Part shown: positions 7,262-16,139 of the stretch, piece by piece | Layout: every line of letters begins with the position of its first letter | Position numbering within the stretch: the stretch's first letter is position 1 | Assembly: GCA_902533775.1 (NCBI GenBank) | Contig: CACANA010000005.1 | Location: 1 to 50,669 of the forward strand | DNA length: 50,669 nt | Reading direction: 5' to 3' | Source: an uncultured Pelagibacteraceae bacterium | GTDB taxonomy: Bacteria; Pseudomonadota; Alphaproteobacteria; Pelagibacterales; Pelagibacteraceae | Made by a program: the position numbers and the translations under genes | Notes under the pieces: generated by a model | Told to the model about the DNA's origin: nothing | What the model saw: the letters and a program-made list of their open reading frames with translations, nothing else | Databases searched by the model: none

Positions 7262-9700
7262 ATGAAGGAGTTACCAAAAAGTACTAAAGTAGTAGTTATT
7301 GGCGGAGGTGTTGCAGGAACATCTTGCGCTTATCATCTGGCAAAATTTGGTTGGAAAGATGTAATATTGCTTGAAAGAGATCAATTAACATCAGGAACTA
7401 CTTGGCACGCTGCAGGTCTTCTAGGTCAATTAGGTGCATCATCTACAATTACCAAAATTAGAAAATACTCTTTAGATCTTTATAAAGAATTAGAAAAGAC
7501 TACAGGATTATCAACTGGGATGAAGCAAAATGGTGCAATTACAGTTGCATCTACTAAAGAAAGAATGCAAGAATTGCTAAGACAAGCAACGACTGCACAA
7601 TTGTCTGATGTTGAAGTAGAAGTCTTAGATCACAAAAGATTAAAAGAATTATATCCAGTGATTCATAGTGAAGATCTTGTAGGTGGTGTTTACATGCCAA
7701 AAGATGGACAAGCAGATCCTGTTGGAGTTACTAACGTGCTTGCAAAAGCTGCAAAAATGGAAGGTGCTCAAATTTTTGAAAAAACTCCTGTAAAAAAAAT
7801 TTTAATTAAAAATTCTAGAATTAGTGGGGTAGAAACTGATAAAGGTGTCATTGATTGTGAATACGTTGTTATGGCTACAGGAATGTGGTCAAGACAATTA
7901 GGCGAAGAAATTAATGTTAGTGTTCCTTTATACCCAAATGAACATTTTTATATAATCACTGAGCCAATGAAAGATTTACCTCAAAATCTTCCTGTTTTAA
8001 GAGATTATAATGCTTGTTTATATTTGAAAGAAGATGCAGGGAAAATGCTTGTTGGAATTTTTGAACCAAATGCAAAACCAGCATTTAAGGAGACGGGAAG
8101 AGTACCTGATGACTTTTCTTTCGGCGAACTTCCCGATGATTTTGACCATTTTGAACCATATTTAGAAAAATCATTTCATAGATTACCAATGTTAGAAAGT
8201 GCAGGAATTAGAAAATTTTTCTCAGGCCCAGAATCTTTTACTCCAGATACGCAATACTTATTAGGAGAAACTCCTGAGGTAAAAAATTTATACACGTGTT
8301 GTGGTTTTAATAGTATTGGAATAGCAAGTTCAGGTGGTGCGGGTAGAGTAACAGCAGAATGGATGATGAATGGACATATAAATGAGGATTTATTTTCATT
8401 AGATATTAAAAGATTTCAGAAATTCCACTCTTCAAAAAACTTTATTATGGAAAGAGTTACAGAAACACTCGGTGATTTGTATGGAATGCATTGGCCATTT
8501 AAACAGCACAATACATCAAGAAATCAAAAGCTTTTACCTTATCACGAGGAATTAAAAAATGCTGGAGCTTGTTTTGGAGTTGCAGGGGGTTTTGAAAGAC
8601 CGATGTGGTATTCATTAAATGGTAAAGAGCCTAAGTATCAATATAGTTTTAATTATCAAAATTGGTACCCATCAGCAAAGCATGAAACTTTAAATGCAAG
8701 AAAAAATGTTGGACTTTTTGATTTTTCAACTTTTTCAAAGTTTGATTTAAAAGGGGAAAAAACTCATCAAGAACTTCAAAAGTTATGTACCGCTAACATT
8801 AAAAACGAAATTGGTAAAACAACATATACTCATATGCTGAATGAAGATGGGGGAATAGAAACAGATTTAACTGTTGTATGTATAGATAAAAACTTTTTTA
8901 GAGTTGTAAGCTCTGCAGCTACAAGAGAACACGATAAGTACCATATTTTAAAGTATTTAGATGAAGACGTATCTTTTAAAGATGTAACAGAAGATATTTG
9001 TTGTTTAGGATTGTTTGGTCCAAAGAGTAGAGAGATGATCTCGAAAATAAGCAATGATGACTTTAGTAACGATAAATTTAAGTTTGGAACTGGAAAGTTC
9101 ATAATGATAAATGGTGTTAAAGCTTGGGCTCAACGACTTTCTTACGTAGGTGAATTAGGATTTGAGCTTTATGTGGAATCAAGTTTAGCTAAGGATTTAT
9201 ATGAAATTCTAATTGAAGAGGGGAAAAACTTCGAATTATCTCATTGTGGAATGCATGCAATGGATATTATGAGAATGGAAAGTGGATTTGTTCACTGGGG
9301 ACATGATATTTCACCAGAAGAAAATCAGTATCAAGCAGGTTTAAAATTTGCAATTAGTTATAAGAAAAATGTAAACTTTGTTGGAAAAGATGCTCTATTA
9401 AAAATTAAAGACAAAAAATTAGATAAAAGAATGATGATGTTTACTCTTAAAGACAGCAAACCTGGTGAGCCACTTTTACTACATGAAGAACCTATTTATA
9501 TGGATGATAAAATTATTGGTAGAACAACTTCAGGAAATTATTCTTTTTGTTATAATAAAAATCTTTCATTTGGATATGTCAATTCTGGAAATACAATTGA
9601 AACATTAAAAGACAAAAATATATATATTGAAATTGAAAAACTAAAATACCCAGTTGAGGTATTAGAAAAACCTTTAAACAATAAAGATTTTAAGAACTAA
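7262..9700 (+). CDS. FAD-dependent dimethylglycine/sarcosine dehydrogenase-like protein with GcvT domain
   Basis: An 812-residue oxidase-aminomethyltransferase fusion. The N-terminal half has the FAD loop VVIGGGVAGTSCAYHLAKFG (11-30) and TSGTTWHAAGL, in which H49 matches the histidine that carries covalent FAD in dimethylglycine and sarcosine dehydrogenases. The half after about residue 425 looks like the GcvT folate-binding domain, with a GcvT C-terminal barrel. The family oxidatively demethylates N-methyl glycines and passes the one-carbon unit to tetrahydrofolate, so a role in glycine-betaine breakdown is likely. The exact substrate (dimethylglycine, sarcosine or another methylated amine) cannot be read from sequence. 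The 3' end overlaps the convergent EamA gene by 11 bases. Confidence 0.88.
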   Translation: MKELPKSTKVVVIGGGVAGTSCAYHLAKFGWKDVILLERDQLTSGTTWHAAGLLGQLGASSTITKIRKYSLDLYKELEKTTGLSTGMKQNGAITVASTKERMQELLRQATTAQLSDVEVEVLDHKRLKELYPVIHSEDLVGGVYMPKDGQADPVGVTNVLAKAAKMEGAQIFEKTPVKKILIKNSRISGVETDKGVIDCEYVVMATGMWSRQLGEEINVSVPLYPNEHFYIITEPMKDLPQNLPVLRDYNACLYLKEDAGKMLVGIFEPNAKPAFKETGRVPDDFSFGELPDDFDHFEPYLEKSFHRLPMLESAGIRKFFSGPESFTPDTQYLLGETPEVKNLYTCCGFNSIGIASSGGAGRVTAEWMMNGHINEDLFSLDIKRFQKFHSSKNFIMERVTETLGDLYGMHWPFKQHNTSRNQKLLPYHEELKNAGACFGVAGGFERPMWYSLNGKEPKYQYSFNYQNWYPSAKHETLNARKNVGLFDFSTFSKFDLKGEKTHQELQKLCTANIKNEIGKTTYTHMLNEDGGIETDLTVVCIDKNFFRVVSSAATREHDKYHILKYLDEDVSFKDVTEDICCLGLFGPKSREMISKISNDDFSNDKFKFGTGKFIMINGVKAWAQRLSYVGELGFELYVESSLAKDLYEILIEEGKNFELSHCGMHAMDIMRMESGFVHWGHDISPEENQYQAGLKFAISYKKNVNFVGKDALLKIKDKKLDKRMMMFTLKDSKPGEPLLLHEEPIYMDDKIIGRTTSGNYSFCYNKNLSFGYVNSGNTIETLKDKNIYIEIEKLKYPVEVLEKPLNNKDFKN

Positions 9701-10571
9701 TTTTCTTTTTTCTACTTTCGGCCTGAACAAATAAAACCCCAAATACTATTATTCCAATAACTCCAAAAGTTTTATTAAAATCAAAAGGTACACCAAAAAT
9801 ATAAAAGTTGATTAATGTTGACCAAATTAATTGTGAATATTGAAAATTAGTAACAAAAGATAAATTTGATAGCTGAATCGCAAATATAATTAAAAGATGA
9901 CTAGTAAAACCTAATACACCCAGAAATACTAACCAAATCCACAAGCTCTTATTCTCAATTGGTGTCCAGTCAAACATTACATAAATAGAGAAAACAATAG
10001 CCCCTACAACAGCAGCATAAAATAGCGCCACTAAAGGATCATTATTACCAGAAATAAATTTTGTAAAAAATTGATATAAAGCCCAACATACTGGTGGCAC
10101 CAAAGGAAAAATTAAGTCTAAACTTAAAACCTTCATACTTGGACTCATTGAATAAATTATACACCCGAAGCTTAACAACATTAAAATTATACCTTTAGGT
10201 GAAAGAATATCTTTTAAAAATATTGCCGTTAAAATTGATACTATTAGTGGAGCCGAGAAGAAAACTACATAGATATCGACAAGGTCAAATTTTTGTAAAG
10301 AATGAATAAAAAAAAAAGTAGCAAAAACCATTAATATAGATCTAATAATATTAATTTTAAAATTGCTTTTTAAGTTTAATTTAGGTTTTAATATTGCAAA
10401 TAAAATTAAAATAATGACAAAGTGAAAAAAAAATCTTCCCCAAATTACTTGATTTAATGGCATTAATGTTCCTAAATATTTTGCAGTAGAGTCTTGGCAA
10501 ACTAAAATAAAAAATCCAGATATAGATAAAATTATAACTTTGGTAATAGATTTATTTTTAAGAAAATTCAT
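9690..10571 (-). CDS. EamA/DMT-family transporter
   Basis: A 293-residue inner-membrane protein with about ten hydrophobic helices arranged as two EamA repeats. The first starts ITKVIILSISGFFILVCQDS and the second includes LIFPLVPPVCWALYQFFTKF. It ends in a short basic tail (ESRKKKISS). Members move small metabolites, often as exporters, but the substrate cannot be predicted. It is 15 bases downstream of the tartrate/malate-type dehydrogenase on the same strand. Its 3' end overlaps the convergent DMGDH-like gene, so no terminator fits between them. Confidence 0.88.
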   Translation of the reverse strand: MNFLKNKSITKVIILSISGFFILVCQDSTAKYLGTLMPLNQVIWGRFFFHFVIILILFAILKPKLNLKSNFKINIIRSILMVFATFFFIHSLQKFDLVDIYVVFFSAPLIVSILTAIFLKDILSPKGIILMLLSFGCIIYSMSPSMKVLSLDLIFPLVPPVCWALYQFFTKFISGNNDPLVALFYAAVVGAIVFSIYVMFDWTPIENKSLWIWLVFLGVLGFTSHLLIIFAIQLSNLSFVTNFQYSQLIWSTLINFYIFGVPFDFNKTFGVIGIIVFGVLFVQAESRKKKISS

Positions 10572-10586
10572 AATTTTGATTAAATT

Positions 10587-11660
10587 TTAGACTGAACTAA
10601 GATTATCTAAAATTTTTTTTGAGCACTGTTCAGTATTACTAGAGCCTTGAAGATCTTTTGTTCGACTGTTTTTATCTTTAAGAGTTAATTCAATTGATTT
10701 TACTATTCTATCAGAAGCTTCTTTTTCACCTAAGTAATCCAACATCATTGCAGCTGACCAAATTTGACCCACTGGATTTGCTATCCCTTGTCCTGCAATA
10801 TCTGGTGCAGATCCATGAACGGGTTCAAATAAAGATGGGTATTTATTTGTTGGATTAATATTTCCAGACGGTGCAATTCCAATAGTACCAGTACAAGCTG
10901 GCCCTAGATCTGATAAAATATCTCCAAAAAGGTTTGATGCGACTATCACATCAAAACGTTCAGGACTTAGAACAAATCTAGCAGCTAATATATCAATATG
11001 GTACTGATCAGTTTCTACATCAGAATAATTCTTTTTATTCTCATTAAATCTTTCGTCCCAATAAGGCATTGTAATTGATATTCCATTGGATTTTGTTGCA
11101 CTTGTTAATTTTTTTCTTTTTCTTTTTTTAGCTAATTCAAAAGCAAATTGTTGAACTCTATCTATTCCATATTTTGACATTATTGTTTCTTGAATAACCA
11201 CTTCTCTATCAGTTCCCTGATACATTCTTCCACCGACTGATGAGTATTCTCCTTCAGTATTTTCTCTTACAATTATCATATCAATATCACCAGGTTTTTT
11301 ATTAGCTAACGGTGCATTTACACCTTCAAAAAGTTTTACAGGTCTTAAGTTAATAAATTGATCAAACTCTCTTCTAAATTTTAATAACGAACCCCAAAGT
11401 GTTATATGATCTGGATATTTATCTGGCATGCCAACTGCACCAAAGAAAATTGCATCGTGTTTAGTGAGCTTTTCTTTCCAGTCGTCTGGCATCATTTTTC
11501 CATGTTTTTCATAATAATCACATGATGCAAAATCATAATCTTCTATATTTAATTTAAATTGATGTTGCTGAGAAATTTCTTTTAAAATTTTTTGCGCTTC
11601 AGGTACAACTTCTTTTCCAATGCCATCACCAGAAATTGACGCTATTGAATATTCTTTCAT
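10587..11660 (-). CDS. Tartrate / D-malate-type dehydrogenase (isocitrate/isopropylmalate dehydrogenase family)
   Basis: A 357-residue NAD-dependent beta-decarboxylating dehydrogenase. Motifs include GDGIGKE (11-17), LLKFRREFDQFINLRPVKL (92-110), VRENTEGEYSSVGGR (131-145), K190 in TSATKSNG, the metal aspartates D223, D247 and D251, and NLFGDILSDL. The NTEGEYS block, in place of the TGGIYF type of LeuB, points to the TtuC/DmlA branch that acts on tartrate or D-malate. A 3-isopropylmalate role seems unlikely but not excluded. The start codon directly abuts the stop of the upstream GMP reductase gene (11660/11661), so the two are co-transcribed. Confidence 0.82.
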   Translation of the reverse strand: MKEYSIASISGDGIGKEVVPEAQKILKEISQQHQFKLNIEDYDFASCDYYEKHGKMMPDDWKEKLTKHDAIFFGAVGMPDKYPDHITLWGSLLKFRREFDQFINLRPVKLFEGVNAPLANKKPGDIDMIIVRENTEGEYSSVGGRMYQGTDREVVIQETIMSKYGIDRVQQFAFELAKKRKRKKLTSATKSNGISITMPYWDERFNENKKNYSDVETDQYHIDILAARFVLSPERFDVIVASNLFGDILSDLGPACTGTIGIAPSGNINPTNKYPSLFEPVHGSAPDIAGQGIANPVGQIWSAAMMLDYLGEKEASDRIVKSIELTLKDKNSRTKDLQGSSNTEQCSKKILDNLSSV

Positions 11661-12695
11661 TTATTTAGTGAATGTATCGTTAAATTGCTTAGTAACTCTG
11701 ACAAAAGTTGTGCACTTACTTAATTGTTTTAAAGAGGGTGCACCAACATATGTACAACTACTTCTTACACCACCTAAAATGTTTAAAATGGTATCATTAA
11801 TTTTACCACGGTACTTCACTCTGACTGTTCTTCCTTCGCTACTTCTGTAGTCTGATAATCCGCCGTAATGTTTATTGTTAGCTGTTTCAGAACTCGATCC
11901 ATAAAATTCGACATATTTAGAACCATTAGATTTTACTAATTTTCCTTTACCTTCATCATGGCCTGCAAACATTCCTCCAAGCATAACAAAATCAGCTCCT
12001 CCTCCAAATGCTTTAGCAACATCACCTGGACATGTGCATCCGCCGTCTGCAATTATATGCGCACCTAATCCATGAGCTGCATCTGCGCATTCTATTACTG
12101 CGCTTAATTGAGGATAGCCAACTCCAGTTTGTATACGCGTCGTACAAACACTTCCTGGTCCAATACCAACTTTAACAATATCTGCGCCTGATAAAATTAA
12201 TTCTTGAGTCATATCAGCAGTAACAACGTTACCAGCTATGATTGTTTTCGTTGGATATTTATCTCTAACAGATTTTAAAAATTTACTAAAATGCTCTGAG
12301 TAACCGTTTGCAACATCGATACAAATAAATTTAATGAAATTAAATTCTTTTAAAACTTTATCTAAATTTTGAAAATCTTCTTTTTTTGTTCCAATGCTTA
12401 AAGCTACATTTGGATATATTGATTTAATTTTTTTAAATTGTTTAATTTTTTTAACATCATGCTGTTTTGTTAAGCATGTAATCATTCCGTATTCAGATAA
12501 TTTTTCGGCAACACCAAGCACGCCTACACCATCCATATTTGCTGCCATTATAGGAATACCAGACCATTCGTTATTACTATATTTAAAACGATAGGTTCTC
12601 TTTAAATTAACATCTTTTCTACTTTTAAGAGTGCTTCTTTTTGGTCTAAAAAGTACGTCGGAATAATCTAGTTTTAGCTCTTCTTCAATTCTCAC
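11661..12695 (-). CDS. guaC: GMP reductase
   Basis: Reduces GMP to IMP in purine salvage. Counting from the chosen GTG start, the catalytic loop [11 protein letters not shown] holds C184 and is followed by [20 protein letters not shown], both typical of GuaC rather than IMP dehydrogenase; there is no CBS domain. I placed the start at GTG 12695 because the protein then begins (M)[19 protein letters not shown], which aligns residue for residue with E. coli GuaC and gives 344 residues. An in-frame ATG at 12713 would add only six residues (MYTFIF). Neither start has a clear Shine-Dalgarno. It abuts the next dehydrogenase gene without a gap. Confidence 0.92.
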   Translation of the reverse strand: MRIEEELKLDYSDVLFRPKRSTLKSRKDVNLKRTYRFKYSNNEWSGIPIMAANMDGVGVLGVAEKLSEYGMITCLTKQHDVKKIKQFKKIKSIYPNVALSIGTKKEDFQNLDKVLKEFNFIKFICIDVANGYSEHFSKFLKSVRDKYPTKTIIAGNVVTADMTQELILSGADIVKVGIGPGSVCTTRIQTGVGYPQLSAVIECADAAHGLGAHIIADGGCTCPGDVAKAFGGGADFVMLGGMFAGHDEGKGKLVKSNGSKYVEFYGSSSETANNKHYGGLSDYRSSEGRTVRVKYRGKINDTILNILGGVRSSCTYVGAPSLKQLSKCTTFVRVTKQFNDTFTK

Positions 12696-12817
12696 AAAAA
12701 TGAAGGTATACATTCAATGAATGATAATTCAATTTAATAATTGACCTTATTAACGTTGTATTTGAACAATTTTAAAATTACTGATTGAATAATTAATATA
12801 TAAATTAAAATAAATAA

Positions 12818-13693
12818 ATGTTTGAAGGTTTTAAAAGTAAATACGTCAAAGTTAAAAAGGGAAAAGTCTTTTGTAAAATTAAAGGAGATGGACCACCTTT
12901 ATTATTGCTTCATGGTTATCCTCAAACACATTTAATGTGGCATAAAACAGCTCCAGAGTTATCAAAAAGCTTTACTGTAGTTGCAGCAGACTTAAGAGGT
13001 TATGGAAACAGTTTAACTCCACCATCTGATAGTAAACATTTCAACTATTCTAAAAGAGAAATGGCGAATGACATGAAACAAATGATGGTAAAATTGCGAT
13101 ATCCAAAATTTTTTGTTGCAGGTCATGATAGAGGTGGAAGAGTTGCTCATAGATTGGCAAGAGACCACAGAAAAAACGTGCTTGCTCTTAGCGTTTTAGA
13201 TATTTGTCCAACTTTAGACATGTACGAACTAACAACTAGAGATTTTGCAAAATCTTACTTTCATTGGTTTTTCTTAATTCAACCAAAATGGTTACCAGAA
13301 AGAATGATAATGAGTGATCCAAGAAAATGGATGAAGAATTGCTTAGATAAATGGTCTGGGAATCATAAATTTGGAAAAGTTGAAGAGGGTTATCTAAAGT
13401 GCTTTAAACAACCAAATAGAATACATGGATCATGCGAGGATTATAGAGCATCTGCTACTATTGATCTTGATCATGACAGACATGATCGAAAGAAAAAATT
13501 AAATATTCCTGTTCAAGTTTTATGGGGAAAAAATGGAGTTATAGGTAAACAATTTAAACCAATTAAAATTTGGCAAAAATATGCAAATAAAAAAATTGTT
13601 GGAGTTGCTGTTAAATCTGGACATTTTATACCAGAGCAAAATCCCAAAGAAACTATTAAACAATTGAAAAGTTTCTTTTTAAAAAATGCTTAA
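12818..13693 (+). CDS. Alpha/beta hydrolase of the haloacetate (fluoroacetate) dehalogenase type
   Basis: A 291-residue cytosolic alpha/beta hydrolase. It retains the residue set described for fluoroacetate dehalogenases: nucleophile D104 in GHDRGGR (102-108), carboxylate-binding R105 and R108, acid D128, halide-pocket H149-W150 and Y209, and catalytic H269 in SGHFIPEQNP. The oxyanion region LLHGYPQTHLMWH (30-42) also fits. Epoxide hydrolases share the fold but lack the HDRGxR plus HW set. Hydrolysis of a haloacetate or a related short carboxylate is therefore a reasonable but unproven reading. The gene overlaps the dioxygenase gene by 8 bases, opening a three-gene operon. Confidence 0.82.
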   Translation: MFEGFKSKYVKVKKGKVFCKIKGDGPPLLLLHGYPQTHLMWHKTAPELSKSFTVVAADLRGYGNSLTPPSDSKHFNYSKREMANDMKQMMVKLRYPKFFVAGHDRGGRVAHRLARDHRKNVLALSVLDICPTLDMYELTTRDFAKSYFHWFFLIQPKWLPERMIMSDPRKWMKNCLDKWSGNHKFGKVEEGYLKCFKQPNRIHGSCEDYRASATIDLDHDRHDRKKKLNIPVQVLWGKNGVIGKQFKPIKIWQKYANKKIVGVAVKSGHFIPEQNPKETIKQLKSFFLKNA

Positions 13694-14474
13694 AATAATT
13701 CCTAATAAAAAAAATATAGGCGCAGAATTAGTCTGTGATTTAAATAAAATTGATAATTCTACATTAAAAAAAATTAAATCTGCCTTATCGAAATATGGAA
13801 TGATTTATTTTAGAAACCAAAAATTAAGCTCTGATCATTATGTAAAATTTGCAAAAAAATTTGGAAAACTTGCAAACTATCCAAGACTTAAAGGATTGAA
13901 TAAAAAATATCCTCAAATAACTGTTGTTCAAAGAAAATCTACTGATAAAGGCCCTAGTTTTGGTGAGCAATTTCACACTGATTCAATTTATACGAAAAAA
14001 CCACCTAGATTTACTATGTTGCTTTCTAAATTAGTTCCAAAAAAAGGTCAGGCAAACACAGATTTTTGTTCCCAATATTTAGCTTATGAAAAATTACCAG
14101 CTAACTTTAAAAAAAAGTTTAAAAACGAAAAATGTATATTTTCATCAGAAGGACCTATTTCTGTAACGAGATTGGAAAGAGAGAAAGAAAAGGGGAAAAA
14201 AGCTAAAGAACTTATTTCAAAGCATAAATTAATAAGAAAAATAAATAGTAAATATACTTTATATTGTAGTCCAGGGCATTTTATTCGATTTAATAATAGT
14301 AAAATTGATAAAAAATTAAAAACTTATTTATTTAAACACCAATTAAAAAAAAGTTTTCAATATTCTTTAGAATGGGAAAAGAACCAATTAGCTATTTGGG
14401 ATAACAGATCTATGCTTCATCAAGCTACAGCTTTTAAAGGAAATAGAATTATGCATAGAATTACTGTCCAATAA
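13686..14474 (+). CDS. TauD/TfdA-family 2-oxoglutarate-dependent dioxygenase
   Basis: A 262-residue Fe(II)/2-oxoglutarate enzyme. The iron triad is visible as H97-x-D99 (FGEQFHTDS) and H245 in WDNRSMLHQATAF. R258 in RIMHRITVQ should bind the 2-oxoglutarate carboxylate. N-terminal blocks KYGMIYFRNQKLSSDHYVKF (36-55) are typical of the family. Members hydroxylate taurine, aryloxyacetates, carnitine precursors and others; the substrate is not evident. It overlaps the dehalogenase-like gene upstream by 8 bases and the carrier gene downstream by one base (TAATG), so the three probably act on related compounds. Confidence 0.88.
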   Translation: MLKIIPNKKNIGAELVCDLNKIDNSTLKKIKSALSKYGMIYFRNQKLSSDHYVKFAKKFGKLANYPRLKGLNKKYPQITVVQRKSTDKGPSFGEQFHTDSIYTKKPPRFTMLLSKLVPKKGQANTDFCSQYLAYEKLPANFKKKFKNEKCIFSSEGPISVTRLEREKEKGKKAKELISKHKLIRKINSKYTLYCSPGHFIRFNNSKIDKKLKTYLFKHQLKKSFQYSLEWEKNQLAIWDNRSMLHQATAFKGNRIMHRITVQ

Positions 14475-15397
14475 TGTTTCAAGTATTTTTAGGATTAACA
14501 CCTTTTATTGGTATTACCCTCTTTGGTTATCTTTTGGCAAATATTAAAATATTTGATTTACAAAAAGCTAGAATATTTAATTTATTTCTTTTTTATATTG
14601 CTGTACCAGCCCTAATAATAAAAATAGTTGCACAAAGTGATATTGGAAAAATAGATGTTTATCAAATTTCATGCTACTTTTTTATGCAATTAATTATCGG
14701 AATATTTGCTTTTTTAGTAACAAAAAATAATTTTAAAAGATCAATGCAAGAATCAATTATTTGGGCACTAACTGTTGCCTTATCTAATCATGTAATTTTA
14801 GTTCTACCTATTGCTGAAATATTCTTTTCTGGAAGTACAATAACTCAAATCTCAGGTATTATTTTGATGGACAGTGTGGTTTTAATATCAATATTTAGTT
14901 TTTTCTTAGAACTTACTGCAAAAAAAAAAATTAAATTATTTCCGTTTTTAAAAAATTTAATATTAAATCCAATGATATTAGCAATATTAATTGGATTAAT
15001 AATAAGAATTTCAAAGATCAATATAGACGAAACTCCATTTGAGTATATACTTCAAAGACTGGCAGTATGTGTAATGCCAGTTGGTTTATTTGCAATCGGA
15101 ATCATTCTATCTTTTTATTCAAAAAAAATTTTCAATAAATTAACAATCACTATTTCAATATTAAAACTTATTATATCACCAATTATTTTGCTAATTTTAG
15201 GTTACACATTCTTTAGCTTATCAAATCCAATTAATTTTGCTGGAGCCTTGTTGGTTAGTGTTGGTCCTTGCGGAGCTACCTCAATTGTTATGTGTTCTGC
15301 ATATAATGTAAGTCCAGAAAATATTATTAAGGCAATATTTATTTCAACATTTGCTTCAATATTTACCTTTTTATTTACAATAAATTTATTAAATTAA
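14474..15397 (+). CDS. AEC (auxin efflux carrier) family transporter
   Basis: A 307-residue inner-membrane protein with about ten hydrophobic segments and a break after the fifth (TAKKKIKLF). The family-typical ALSNHVILVLPIAEIFF (early) and GAATSIVMCSAYNV-like (late; here SVGPCGATSIVMCSAYNV) segments are present. AEC members export or import small carboxylates such as malate. The gene is coupled to the upstream dioxygenase by a TAATG overlap, so it may move a substrate or product of the dehalogenase/dioxygenase pair. This is inference from context. Confidence 0.86.
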   Translation: MFQVFLGLTPFIGITLFGYLLANIKIFDLQKARIFNLFLFYIAVPALIIKIVAQSDIGKIDVYQISCYFFMQLIIGIFAFLVTKNNFKRSMQESIIWALTVALSNHVILVLPIAEIFFSGSTITQISGIILMDSVVLISIFSFFLELTAKKKIKLFPFLKNLILNPMILAILIGLIIRISKINIDETPFEYILQRLAVCVMPVGLFAIGIILSFYSKKIFNKLTITISILKLIISPIILLILGYTFFSLSNPINFAGALLVSVGPCGATSIVMCSAYNVSPENIIKAIFISTFASIFTFLFTINLLN

Positions 15398-15403
15398 ATA
15401 AGT

Positions 15404-15853
15404 ATGATCAAAAATATATTTAGTATCCTTTTTATTTCTTTATTCTTATCATCGATTTCGATAGCTAAAGATAAAATAGATGAAACTATTGATAAAACCA
15501 CTGACTTTTTAAAATCTATAACTAAAAAAAGTTTAAATAAATCGCAAACAGCGGAATTTTTAAATAATTATGCAATAACATTGGAAGATGAGAGAAATCA
15601 AGGTGTTGTAACATATATATTTGACGAAAAGAATTACAAAAGATACCAAGATGGAAAAGTTATTTCAGAAGATGGATGGAGATTTACAAATTTAGGCAAG
15701 TTAAGAGTTTTTTCGGGTGATATTAAATTAACATGGAAATTTAAACTTGATAAGCAAAACGTAATAGTAATTAAGACTAAATTCCAACCACTTGGAAAAG
15801 AATATCCTTTTACTTATCAATTAAAAGATAAGTTTTTTGAACAAATAAACTAA
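15404..15853 (+). CDS. Secreted protein of unknown function
   Basis: A 149-residue protein with a signal peptide (MIKNIFSILFISLFLSSISI, cleavage near IA-KDKID). The mature part opens with a helical Lys/Glu/Asp-rich stretch and continues with alternating charged and hydrophobic residues (GDIKLTWKFKLDKQNVIVIK) suggesting beta strands. No Cys is seen and I recognise no family. It starts 6 bases after the AEC transporter gene and its stop is immediately followed by the ATG of a small basic ORF. Confidence 0.8.
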   Translation: MIKNIFSILFISLFLSSISIAKDKIDETIDKTTDFLKSITKKSLNKSQTAEFLNNYAITLEDERNQGVVTYIFDEKNYKRYQDGKVISEDGWRFTNLGKLRVFSGDIKLTWKFKLDKQNVIVIKTKFQPLGKEYPFTYQLKDKFFEQIN

Positions 15854-15967
15854 ATGTCAAAAAGATATAGTGGAAAATCATTTAAAGACTCGAGTGTAAT
15901 GAAAAAAGCTAAACTTTCTCTCAAGGAAAAAAGAAAAATTAAAAAAGATAAGAAAAAGAGTAAGTGA
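15854..15967 (+). CDS. Small Lys-rich protein (37 aa)
   Basis: ATG directly follows the stop of the secreted-protein gene (TAAATG at 15851-15856). The frame gives MSKRYSGKSFKDSSVMKKAK and then an almost purely Lys/Arg/Glu tail to TGA at 15965-15967. About 16 of the 37 residues are Lys. Such a protein would bind nucleic acid or stay disordered. The AT-rich genome makes short Lys-rich frames likely by chance, so the call rests on the coupled start and the clean frame. It ends 51 bases before tRNA-Met. Confidence 0.42.
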   Translation: MSKRYSGKSFKDSSVMKKAKLSLKEKRKIKKDKKKSK

Positions 15968-16018
15968 AATCTTGTTTGCATCAAAAAATAAAAGTAGTAT
16001 AAACCAACAATTATTTAC

Positions 16019-16095
16019 GGCGGGGTAGCTCAGTTGGTTAGAGCGCGGGACTCATAAGCCCGAGGTCAGTGGTTCGATCCCACTTCCCGCTACCA
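16019..16095 (+). tRNA. tRNA-Met (anticodon CAT, elongator type)
   Basis: A full cloverleaf can be drawn. The acceptor pairs 16019-16025 (GGCGGGG) with 16085-16091 (TCCCGCT), using G-U at both ends. The D stem is GCTC/GAGC (16028-16031, 16041-16044). The anticodon CAT is at 16053-16055 and the T arm is 16068-16084 with loop TTCGATC. The discriminator A and an encoded CCA end at 16095. The paired first position and the lack of a GGG/CCC anticodon stem argue against the initiator, and overall it resembles alphaproteobacterial elongator tRNA-Met. tRNA-Ile2 (lysidine) cannot be excluded. The last anticodon-stem pair (A31/G39, 16050/16058) is mismatched. Confidence 0.93.
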
Positions 16096-16139
16096 TTTTT
16101 AGCCCTTTTAATTGCTATATATATCTTTATAAATAATTA

